From NCBI GenBank assembly GCA_937897365.1, contig CALCOP010000025.1, positions 1 to 6,911 on the forward strand: a stretch of DNA of 6,911 nucleotides. The letters run 5' to 3'. Below, in pieces: positions 1-5,635 of this stretch. The stretch is from an uncultured euryarchaeote (lineage in GTDB: Archaea; Thermoplasmatota; Poseidoniia; Poseidoniales; Poseidoniaceae). The stretch's first letter is position 1. Every line of letters begins with the position of its first letter. Both the position numbers and the translations under genes were made by a program. Under the pieces are notes generated by a model that was given only the letters and a program-made list of their open reading frames with translations, was not told the DNA's origin and did not search any database.

Positions 1-18
1 CGTACTTATTGGGCTTGC

Positions 19-717
19 CTAAATTTCTTCATCTTGATTGTTGGAATCCATCAATTCTTGAACAGCCCCTTGTTTAGCGTTTTTCTCAAACCAATCAGTT
101 CGTACTAAATCGCCCAACCGCTCTACACCGGCCTCAATCAAATCCGAATCTTTCGACTCAGACTCTTTCCAAAGTTGATCAGCTCTTTCCTGATAACGTA
201 GATTGGCTTCATTTACTAACAACTCAGATGGACGCAAATCATCTTCAAGACCTTCGTATTGCGAGTCAGAGCGTGTTGCGTCTCTACGAACTTGCTTGGA
301 ATCAAGTCTTGAATCAATTCGACCGGACGTAAATCCTTTCACATCCGAACCACGATTACGACGTTGGGTTTTAGAAACCTGAAGAGATTCAAGTTTACCT
401 TCTTCAACCGCTTGGAAAGCCAACTGCATTCCATTCGAATGTTCGAGAAGATCCGGATCCAATTCAAGCATCATGAAGAGAGTTTCTTGTCGTTCCACCG
501 CTTTTCGATGCCATGAAATCATCAACATGGCGATACTGATGAGCAGAAGAGCCTCGACCAGAAGCAGCGTAAGGGGCGATGTTACGCGAATCAAAAGCCC
601 TGCAACACAAAGGAGAATGCTGGCACTCACAAGAAATTGGATGATTCGACGCTGAACATGCTTTTTCCTCTCCTCAATATGATAATGTTGGAGAAAGTAT
701 GTACTGGGGTCTTGCAT
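19..717 (-). CDS. Two-TM membrane protein with long charged cytoplasmic tail, function unknown
   Basis: I do not recognise this 232-residue protein. After a short basic N-terminus (ERKKHVQRR, residues 15-24) it has two hydrophobic segments at about 25-43 and 49-69, joined by a tight turn (RVTSP), so a membrane hairpin is expected. The rest is hydrophilic: a stretch rich in Arg, Ser and Asp at about 118-150 looks disordered, and the C-terminal third is acidic and probably helical. By the positive-inside rule both termini should be cytoplasmic. It starts at ATG 717 with GAGG four bases upstream, which lies right behind the TGA of the preceding gene (stop 727-729), nine bases away. It is therefore probably translated in one operon with the two genes upstream of it (727-1041 and 1081-1728). 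The shared hairpin layout with its neighbour suggests the two may form one membrane complex, but that is inference. Confidence 0.72.
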   Translation of the reverse strand: MQDPSTYFLQHYHIEERKKHVQRRIIQFLVSASILLCVAGLLIRVTSPLTLLLVEALLLISIAMLMISWHRKAVERQETLFMMLELDPDLLEHSNGMQLAFQAVEEGKLESLQVSKTQRRNRGSDVKGFTSGRIDSRLDSKQVRRDATRSDSQYEGLEDDLRPSELLVNEANLRYQERADQLWKESESKDSDLIEAGVERLGDLVRTDWFEKNAKQGAVQELMDSNNQDEEI

Positions 718-726
718 CGTTCCTCA

Positions 727-1041
727 TCATCCCTTGAGTATCTTTGAAATTCGCGTTCTGTATTCTTCCTCAGAAAGGGAATCATCATCCCAACCAAGTT
801 GAGAAAGCGCTTCAATTCTGCTGGCTTGAATACTGTTTTTCATTCGTTCAAATGCAAATTGTATCAAAAGACCAAATACGAGGAGAGCCGCAAGTCCAAA
901 ACGCCATTGAGAAGTGAAATACCCAATGAGAAGACTCAGGATTAAACCTTGACCTAAAGCAAAACCAAGGCGCATTTGCAGTTTTTTTGCAGATTCAAAG
1001 GTATCGAGAAGACGCTTTGCGCCTTCCTTTTTGGTCGCCAT
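727..1041 (-). CDS. Small two-TM membrane protein with SHOCT-like C-terminal tail, function unknown
   Basis: This 104-residue protein has a basic, amphipathic N-terminus (residues 1-24), hydrophobic segments at about 25-43 and 46-64, and a short soluble tail. The tail, ending LSEEEYRTRISKILKG (residues 89-104), resembles SHOCT-type tails (a short helix, then acidic 'xEEEY/F' and 'I..IL.G'), which often follow small membrane segments. This is a pattern match by eye, not a search result. It starts at ATG 1041; no convincing Shine-Dalgarno is visible just upstream, and 39 bases separate it from the stop of the upstream gene (1081-1083). Its stop lies nine bases before the next gene and abuts that gene's ribosome binding site. 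It is the middle gene of a three-gene minus-strand cluster; its function is unknown. Confidence 0.72.
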   Translation of the reverse strand: MATKKEGAKRLLDTFESAKKLQMRLGFALGQGLILSLLIGYFTSQWRFGLAALLVFGLLIQFAFERMKNSIQASRIEALSQLGWDDDSLSEEEYRTRISKILKG

Positions 1042-1080
1042 GAATGTCCCAGCAGGAGGTGTCCTGTCAAGATGTCGGAA

Positions 1081-1728
1081 TCAGTTTGTCGAAACAAAAC
1101 AATCATCGTCAATTTCGACAATGGTGCCATTCATCAATAAATGGTCAAGCGCTTCATCGATTTCTTCGTGGCTGATTCCTATCGAATTTAGATGTTTGAA
1201 AATTGTTTCAAGTGTAGCACATGGTTGGCCTTTTGACATCTCCGACTCGACATGAATTAAGAGCATTTGACATACAACAGCAAGCAAGGGATCATCGCTC
1301 TCTTCATCGGGGAGTAATTCGATGAAATTATTTGCTGGATGCAATGCTGCTTCGATTTTATTTTCAGAATCGATAACGTCCTCGCTCAGAGCGGTTCGTT
1401 TGCCAAGGCCGTTCATACTCGAGTCTCTTTGAAGGTCAAAACAATCGAAAATATTGCGCTGAAAGGGATCTGTATCTTGAGGCGTAGATACTTCTAAACG
1501 GCGACCTAAGGCTTGAAGTCGGTGGAGGCGTTGCTCGATGACTCTCTTCTCTCGATTCAAATCGGCAGAAATTAATTCAAGGGACAGAAGGGCTTGTTCT
1601 GATAACCAATTCTCAAGTTGCCAATCAGGATTGATTCCGCTCATCACCCCATACAAGCGCTGAACTTCCTCGGGCATTTGGTCAACTGCAACTGACCCTT
1701 CGGAAACCCTGTTTTGTTTGTCGCTCAT
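1081..1728 (-). CDS. Coiled-coil protein with C-terminal winged-helix-like domain, function unknown
   Basis: This 215-residue soluble protein is not recognised. Residues about 43-79 are strongly helical and charged with heptad-like Leu spacing (for example DLNREKRVIEQRLHRLQ), suggesting a coiled coil. A polar linker follows (about 80-140). The last 70 residues (about 145-215) read like a winged helix: a long helix, LETIFKHLNSIGISHEEIDEA as helix-turn-helix, then HLLMNGTIVEIDDDCF as recognition helix plus wing, similar in layout to the 'eeaLekLkreGeI' wing of archaeal winged-helix domains such as the MCM C-terminus. DNA or protein binding is therefore possible but unproven. The frame can be opened to a TTG at 1779, but ATG 1728 has GAGGAGAG at 1744-1737, eight bases upstream, so I chose the ATG. 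It heads the cluster that continues into the two membrane proteins. Confidence 0.72.
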   Translation of the reverse strand: MSDKQNRVSEGSVAVDQMPEEVQRLYGVMSGINPDWQLENWLSEQALLSLELISADLNREKRVIEQRLHRLQALGRRLEVSTPQDTDPFQRNIFDCFDLQRDSSMNGLGKRTALSEDVIDSENKIEAALHPANNFIELLPDEESDDPLLAVVCQMLLIHVESEMSKGQPCATLETIFKHLNSIGISHEEIDEALDHLLMNGTIVEIDDDCFVSTN

Positions 1729-1952
1729 GTTAACAACTCTCCTCGATGGAGGCCTATGAAACCTCTCTTGCGAGCGCAACCTCGGGTTCCAGTGCAGAAA
1801 CGCATACTAGCGATGATAAGATAGACAAAATATGGCTCCAAAGGTCATCAACGTTGAACGGTTTCCATCGCTCGAAAATGGAAGTCGTCAAAACCACCTC
1901 TCCTTTTCTGAAAGGGGGCGCGTTCATGTAGGGGTTGCTCGTGCGAAAAAAT
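1729..1952. promoter_or_regulatory. Divergent intergenic region between the winged-helix gene and the dehydrogenase
   Basis: These 224 bases separate two divergent starts and should hold both promoters. The minus-strand gene has a clear Shine-Dalgarno (1737-1744). The most AT-rich patch is at about 1818-1838 (GATAAGATAGACAAAATATG) and could supply a TATA element for either direction, but no match is strong. A small imperfect hairpin lies at 1899-1918 (CCTTT-TCTG-AAAGG core at 1902-1915, extended by G-C and G-U pairs), just before the dehydrogenase. AGGGG at 1930-1934 would suit a GTG at 1941 (six-base spacing) better than the ATG at 1953. I see no gene here; the open frame at 1746-1931 has no supporting features. 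Confidence 0.35.
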
Positions 1953-3137
1953 ATGGCAGACTATCGAATTGGAATCCTCCCGGGCGATGGGACTGGTCGT
2001 GAAGTTGCACTTGAAGCGCAGCGAATACTCGACACTATCGAACACCATACAAATCAAGGCTTCGAGCAAACGGTGATTCAATGTGGCGGCCAACACTATG
2101 TCGAAACCGGTGAAGAATGGGCTGAAGGTTCTTTTGAGTTCTGCCGAGATGAAGCAGATGCACTGTATCTCGGTGCTATTGGACATCCCGGGGCTTTTCT
2201 CCCAAACGGAGACCTCGCAGGAGGATCGGTTATTCTCGGATTGCGTAGTGGATTGGATTTGTATGCAAATCTGCGGCCAATCAAACTCTATGAAGGAGTT
2301 CCTCACAAGGTTCATGGCAAATTCACCCAGATTTGGCAACCGGGCATGGTTGATATGACAATTCTGCGAGAAAACACAGAGGGGTTGTATCACTCCCTTC
2401 TTCGTCGAAGTGCAGATCGCGCTATGGGCCGTACACCTTACGAGCCCCCTGAGATGACCTTCCCAGGACTTGAAGGTGAAATCGCTTACGATCCCCGTCC
2501 GATATCGGAAAACGGCAGTGAGCGGTTAATTCGAATGGGATTTGATATCGCTGAAACGCGAAATGGGGCACCAATTGACGGAGTAAAACGAGTGTCGTGC
2601 ATCGACAAATCAAATGTTACTCGTGGATGTCAACTCTTCCGTCGGACCTTTGACAAAGTTGCAGCAGATTATCCGGGCACAGAACTCGATTACGGATTTA
2701 TCGACGCATTCACACAATGGCTTACCCGAAGTCCAGAAAGTTATGACGTCGTCGTCACTTCGAACATGTTTGGAGATATTGCCACCGATTTGGGCGCTGT
2801 TCTCCAAGGCGGAATGGGTATGGCTGCATCAGGAAACATCGGTGACGAGAGTGCATTTTTCGAACCTGTCCATGGTTCTTCACCAAAATATGCCGGCATG
2901 AATAAAGTGAATCCTATTGCGAGTATCAACTCCATTCAATTGATGATGAATTGGTTGGGTCGTAAAAATAATGACGATCAGCTGATTGAAATTGGGAGCA
3001 TGATTGATGAGAGTGTTGCAGACCATTTGCGTGGCGGTAGAGGTCTCACATACGACCTTGGGGGGGACGCCTCTTGTTCCGGTGTTGGAGAAAGTATTGC
3101 AACGCGCCTTTCAGCGAAATTACAAGAGCGGTTCTAA
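1953..3137 (+). CDS. Isocitrate/isopropylmalate dehydrogenase family protein (LeuB/Icd-like), probably NADP-preferring
   Basis: This is a beta-decarboxylating dehydrogenase (394 residues; bacterial LeuB is about 360) that oxidises a malate-type hydroxyacid with Mg2+ and NAD(P)+. Visible signatures: ILPGDGTGREV at 8-18; LRSGLDLYANLRP at 97-109 (substrate arginines R98 and R108); RENTEGLY at 139-146 (R139, Y146); catalytic lysine K219 in IDKSN; metal-binding D251, D275 and D279 (the last two in GDIATD); and the coenzyme loop HGSSPKYAG at 307-315. Lys-Tyr in that loop plus NKVNP matches NADP-dependent isocitrate dehydrogenases rather than the Asp-Ile of NAD-dependent LeuB. The substrate helix SVILGLR lacks the Asn of isocitrate dehydrogenase's SLNVALR and looks more like LeuB, so the substrate is unresolved (isopropylmalate, isocitrate, homoisocitrate or tartrate). 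About 23 extra residues follow Y146. Start is ATG 1953, giving MADYRIGILPGDG; GTG 1941 and TTG 1935 are alternatives. Its 3' end overlaps the convergent gene by four bases. Confidence 0.9.
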   Translation: MADYRIGILPGDGTGREVALEAQRILDTIEHHTNQGFEQTVIQCGGQHYVETGEEWAEGSFEFCRDEADALYLGAIGHPGAFLPNGDLAGGSVILGLRSGLDLYANLRPIKLYEGVPHKVHGKFTQIWQPGMVDMTILRENTEGLYHSLLRRSADRAMGRTPYEPPEMTFPGLEGEIAYDPRPISENGSERLIRMGFDIAETRNGAPIDGVKRVSCIDKSNVTRGCQLFRRTFDKVAADYPGTELDYGFIDAFTQWLTRSPESYDVVVTSNMFGDIATDLGAVLQGGMGMAASGNIGDESAFFEPVHGSSPKYAGMNKVNPIASINSIQLMMNWLGRKNNDDQLIEIGSMIDESVADHLRGGRGLTYDLGGDASCSGVGESIATRLSAKLQERF

Positions 3138-3754
3138 GTTTCTTGACGCCTACGGAGTTCAGCTTCAAATTCCGCCCACATCTCAGCCTCAATTTGTTTA
3201 CGCAATTCTGGCTCTAATGCCGTTTGAACCTGCACAACAACGTCCTCCCATATCTCAGTAGCCATCGATGCTCTGGTTTCCATTTCAGTAGCATGGATCA
3301 TCTCTTGAACCTCGGTGACTGAAAATTTTTGTTCTTGTTCATCATTTGACTTCCGTAGAATTTCAGCTTGAACAATTCGCTTAATTTCATCCATGAGACG
3401 ATTGACAATACTCATTTCCCAAATGTCTCGAGGGTGGGGGGTGTCCATGTTAGTCACCGTATTTCTAAGCGTTTGAACAATACGCGCTCGAACGGGATTA
3501 CCAAGTTCAAAATCCCTCACTCCGGAAACAAAACCAACCAAAGCGTCAAGCCATTCATCCTCTGAAAGACCGTGTCCGCATCCTGGACAGTCAACTTCAG
3601 TAAGAGATGGTTGTTTTTCCTGCTCCGGAGGATTTTCGACATCCTCAATGACTTTCTTTCCACGCCTCTTTGGTTTCGGGGCCTTTTCAAGGTCGAACGA
3701 AATAGATGCCCCAAATGTGTTTTTCTTCGGGGCTGTATTCGGAGTTTCACTCAT
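3134..3754 (-). CDS. Charged helical protein with a single CPxCG motif, function unknown
   Basis: This 206-residue hydrophilic protein is not recognised. The first 50 residues are low-complexity and look disordered, with a basic patch KPKRRGKK at 27-34. A single zinc-knuckle-like motif, CPGCG, sits at 56-60; the protein has no other cysteine, so a mononuclear zinc site would need dimerisation or a partner, and metal binding is uncertain. From about 64 onward it is mostly helical, including DEWLDALVGFVSGVRDF (66-82), and the last 70 residues are strongly charged (EMETRASMATEIWEDVVVQ, then repeated Glu/Arg) and likely form a coiled coil. It starts at ATG 3754 beneath a plausible TATA box and no strong Shine-Dalgarno, consistent with a nearly leaderless transcript. 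Its stop (TAG, 3136-3134) overlaps the TAA of the dehydrogenase on the other strand. No membrane segment or signal peptide is visible. Confidence 0.72.
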   Translation of the reverse strand: MSETPNTAPKKNTFGASISFDLEKAPKPKRRGKKVIEDVENPPEQEKQPSLTEVDCPGCGHGLSEDEWLDALVGFVSGVRDFELGNPVRARIVQTLRNTVTNMDTPHPRDIWEMSIVNRLMDEIKRIVQAEILRKSNDEQEQKFSVTEVQEMIHATEMETRASMATEIWEDVVVQVQTALEPELRKQIEAEMWAEFEAELRRRQET

Positions 3755-3777
3755 TTCAGATAATTATCACAGGTCTT

Positions 3778-3786
3778 CAATAAAAA
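3778..3786 (-). promoter_or_regulatory. Candidate TATA box for the CPxCG gene
   Basis: On the minus strand this reads TTTTTATTG, centred about 28 bases upstream of ATG 3754. Archaeal TATA boxes are typically centred about 26-27 bases before the transcription start, so the transcript would begin within a few bases of the ATG and be almost leaderless. A perfect 10-bp palindrome, GATAATTATC (3759-3768), lies between the box and the start. AT-richness alone can produce both, so the call is tentative. Confidence 0.35.
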
Positions 3787-3800
3787 GTGTTTGCCGGACG

Positions 3801-3821
3801 AAAAGAAAAAGTGGCGAAAAA
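3801..3821 (-). terminator. Oligo-T stretch downstream of the pantothenate gene, candidate archaeal terminator
   Basis: Reading the minus strand just after the TAA of the phosphopantoate ligase gene (3839-3837), three T-runs occur in about 20 bases: TTTTT (3821-3817), TTTTT (3810-3806) and TTTT (3804-3801). Euryarchaeal RNA polymerase terminates at runs of T without needing a hairpin, so this is a likely end for the nadC-ligase transcript, before the promoter of the next minus-strand gene. Confidence 0.45.
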
Positions 3822-3836
3822 TTCATGTTTACGTAC

Positions 3837-4583
3837 TTACGAAGCAAAAAAAGACAAAATATGGTCGAGCGCTTGTTGAACAATGTCTTGATTATCATAC
3901 GTGTGTGAAAGAGATGTTTGCCCAATGGATTCGAACAGATTGTTCATATTGTTTACAACTCGAGTCAATTCATCAACAATTGTCACTGTCGCCATCTGTG
4001 CAGTACGTGAAAGTGGATTCAAATCGATGACAATCACGGTTTTTCCCATGGCTACCAAAGCCTCGCAGCGATCACCATCTTCGAGTGGTACGAGGATAAC
4101 ATCAGATTCAAAGATCCCCTCTCGCACACAGTTCGCTCGAGGACCTTCAAGGCCGGGAATGCGGGCATCAGGTTCTGCTCCTAAAATCGTGACATCCAAT
4201 TGTTCGTGTTGCTTAATCTCTTCAAGGTGTGAAAGTAATGCTTCCATTCGCTCTGGAGTTCGATAGAAAATATTGACTTCAACAGGGCATCGAAGATGGT
4301 GCGCTAAAGTGAGAATCTCTTTGCCTGCGAGAGCAACGACATTGCCATTGAGACTAATAACGGGTCTCTTCGCTGCTGAAAGATATGCAAGTGCCTGTCG
4401 TGTGGCTTGAAGTGCACTTGGAATGGTTTGTTCACCAATCAAATAATCAAAAGCCTCACCTCTCCCATGTGCAATAAGAGCACTTCCCGCAAGCAATCCC
4501 TTTTGTTCAGCCACTTCGAGACGATGGCGCATCAACAGGGATTGATAACGCGGGTGAGTTGGGTCAGCAGCAATTTTGCTCAT
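3837..4583 (-). CDS. 4-phosphopantoate--beta-alanine ligase (archaeal phosphopantothenate synthetase)
   Basis: This 248-residue protein matches the archaeal phosphopantothenate synthetase family (COG1701, formerly DUF137) at near its usual length of about 250-260. The family joins 4-phosphopantoate to beta-alanine with ATP, giving 4'-phosphopantothenate, AMP and PPi (EC 6.3.2.36). In archaea it acts with pantoate kinase in place of bacterial PanC/PanK. The diagnostic motifs are clear: HPRYQSL (10-16), IAHGRGEAFDYLIGE (37-51), SLNGN (77-81), FYRTPER (106-112), GAEPDARIPGLEGPRA (135-150), VPLEDGDRCEAL (165-176) and IDLNPLSRTA (186-195). It should be cytosolic. It starts at ATG 4583 with GAGGGG five bases upstream; that Shine-Dalgarno includes bases of the nadC TGA, and only nine bases separate the genes, so the two are almost certainly co-transcribed and probably translationally coupled. 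No key motif looks damaged. Confidence 0.95.
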   Translation of the reverse strand: MSKIAADPTHPRYQSLLMRHRLEVAEQKGLLAGSALIAHGRGEAFDYLIGEQTIPSALQATRQALAYLSAAKRPVISLNGNVVALAGKEILTLAHHLRCPVEVNIFYRTPERMEALLSHLEEIKQHEQLDVTILGAEPDARIPGLEGPRANCVREGIFESDVILVPLEDGDRCEALVAMGKTVIVIDLNPLSRTAQMATVTIVDELTRVVNNMNNLFESIGQTSLSHTYDNQDIVQQALDHILSFFAS

Positions 4584-4592
4584 CGAATCCCC

Positions 4593-5567
4593 TCAAGCGC
4601 CGTCGACGATCATGGTAATATCAAGCGGAGCAACTCCCCGATTAACTGCACTGGTCGAAAGTACGTCCATTCCACTTTCATGCCAGTGTTCGAGTTGTTC
4701 AAAGACAATACCGCCGCTTGCTTCAAGACAAACATGCTCTCTCAAGTTCATTTCTACTAATTGTTGAACCGTTTCTTTACTTCGCTCTGGTCCGAAATTA
4801 TCAAGCATAATGACGAGGCGTGGAAGGTCTTCACTTGACCGCTGTGACCATGCAGCTGCAGCCAGGATTGCTTCTTTTTCTTCTCGGACTTCAATTTCAA
4901 GAAATGCACCGCACTCATTGGCTGAAACCTGTTGAAGATACGAAACAATACGGTTCGCATGTGTATCAATGTCTTCATGCATTGAGGCGAGGTCATTCTC
5001 CTTGAGCATTAAGGCATCATCTCGATGAAGGCGGTGGGTAAGGCCGCCCCCCAAATGAACTGCCCATTTATCCAGCATTCCCCATACCGTTTTTCGGGTA
5101 CATGCGATTTGTCCGGGCGCACGTGAAGACCAACGCTTGGACTCAGTTGCGATTCCAGAGAGTTGTCCCAGGATATTGAGCATGGTTCGTTCCATGGCAA
5201 GAAGCGTGTCACGATCACCGGACAAAACAGCAATCTCATCTCCTTTAGACACCTTCTTTCCGTCACTGGCCATCCATGAAACCTTCAATGAAGGGGCCCA
5301 AATCTGTAGCATATGGTCGACTGCGGCAGTACCAACAATGATACCATCTGAACGGGAAAGAATTGTAGCCTCAATAGTGTGATTACCCCCCATGAAAGGC
5401 ATGCTTATTCCATCATCCGCAAGAAGCGCACTCACCCATCGGTCGATGCTTGAGAGGAGTGTTCGCGAAGGCCCTTCTTCCGCAGTCCACAACTCGTGTC
5501 CGCGGTCGTGAGGAGGGCGTTTTGACTCGGCCATGGAGAGGGCTAAGGGTTTGGTATCTTCAAACAT
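4593..5567 (-). CDS. nadC: Nicotinate-nucleotide pyrophosphorylase (quinolinate phosphoribosyltransferase), atypical
   Basis: NadC converts quinolinate and PRPP to nicotinate mononucleotide, CO2 and PPi (EC 2.4.2.19), the last step of de novo NaMN synthesis. Visible signatures: ERTMLNILGQLSGIAT (126-141) with the active-site Arg of ERT; CTRKT (156-160); DKWAVHLGGG (166-175); HR (178-179); the lysine of LMLKEN (K189); LEIEV (about 223-227); LDNFGPE (255-261); EASGG (282-286). All expected basic quinolinate/PRPP residues are present. Oddities: the usual KDNH reads KEND; the usual GALTHS near the C-terminus is replaced by TSAVNRG; the N-terminal 'EDig.GDiT' motif is not evident; and there are about 40 extra N-terminal residues (total 324, family about 280). 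The frame opens at TTG 5603, but ATG 5567 or ATG 5534 is more likely; neither is settled. It is followed after nine bases by the phosphopantoate ligase gene. Confidence 0.88.
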   Translation of the reverse strand: MFEDTKPLALSMAESKRPPHDRGHELWTAEEGPSRTLLSSIDRWVSALLADDGISMPFMGGNHTIEATILSRSDGIIVGTAAVDHMLQIWAPSLKVSWMASDGKKVSKGDEIAVLSGDRDTLLAMERTMLNILGQLSGIATESKRWSSRAPGQIACTRKTVWGMLDKWAVHLGGGLTHRLHRDDALMLKENDLASMHEDIDTHANRIVSYLQQVSANECGAFLEIEVREEKEAILAAAAWSQRSSEDLPRLVIMLDNFGPERSKETVQQLVEMNLREHVCLEASGGIVFEQLEHWHESGMDVLSTSAVNRGVAPLDITMIVDGA

Positions 5568-5635
5568 GTAGATTAAATGGTGATTGCTGAAGTGCTTGTA
5601 CAAGTTTTGATAAGTGAAATCAATAAACTCAAGTT
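5568..5635. promoter_or_regulatory. Divergent promoter region between nadC and the CoA-binding gene, with a palindrome
   Basis: These 68 bases must carry promoters for both directions. A perfect 10-bp palindrome, CTTGTACAAG, lies at 5595-5604, near the middle. For the minus strand, TTTATTG (5627-5621) could be a TATA element, placing the transcription start close to the palindrome and giving about a 30-base leader to ATG 5567. For the plus strand, the weak AT-rich TTTTGATAAG (5605-5614) is centred about 27 bases before ATG 5636, which would make that transcript nearly leaderless; no Shine-Dalgarno precedes 5636. The palindrome is well placed to be an operator affecting both genes, but neither promoter is proven. 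Confidence 0.35.

Noticed and set aside
1741..1752. Inverted repeat CCTC-GATG-GAGG overlapping the ribosome binding site of the winged-helix gene
   Set aside because: A four-base-pair stem is too weak to claim control of translation.
1729..1779. N-terminal extension of the winged-helix gene from a TTG at 1779
   Set aside because: ATG 1728 has a well-spaced GAGGAGAG; the extra 17 residues are Arg-rich and overlap the probable leader.
1935..1952. Extension of the dehydrogenase to TTG 1935 or GTG 1941
   Set aside because: ATG 1953 gives the usual short lead to the first strand. GTG 1941 remains possible because AGGGG at 1930-1934 is well placed for it.
1848..2393. 181-residue minus-strand open frame opposite the dehydrogenase
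   Set aside because: It lies mostly antisense to a clearly conserved gene, its translation is cysteine-rich and unlike any family, and it has no supporting ribosome binding site.
3832..3839. The 8-mer CGTACTTA here repeats the first eight bases of the window
   Set aside because: An isolated 8-base match in about 7 kb is expected by chance, and the flanks do not match.
3901..4266. 121-residue plus-strand open frame opposite the phosphopantoate ligase gene
   Set aside because: It is a shadow of a strongly conserved gene; its translation is Ser/Arg-rich without recognisable motifs.
5568..5603. N-terminal extension of nadC from a TTG at 5603
   Set aside because: It would run through the palindrome and the divergent promoter region, lengthening an already long N-terminus with no conserved residues.
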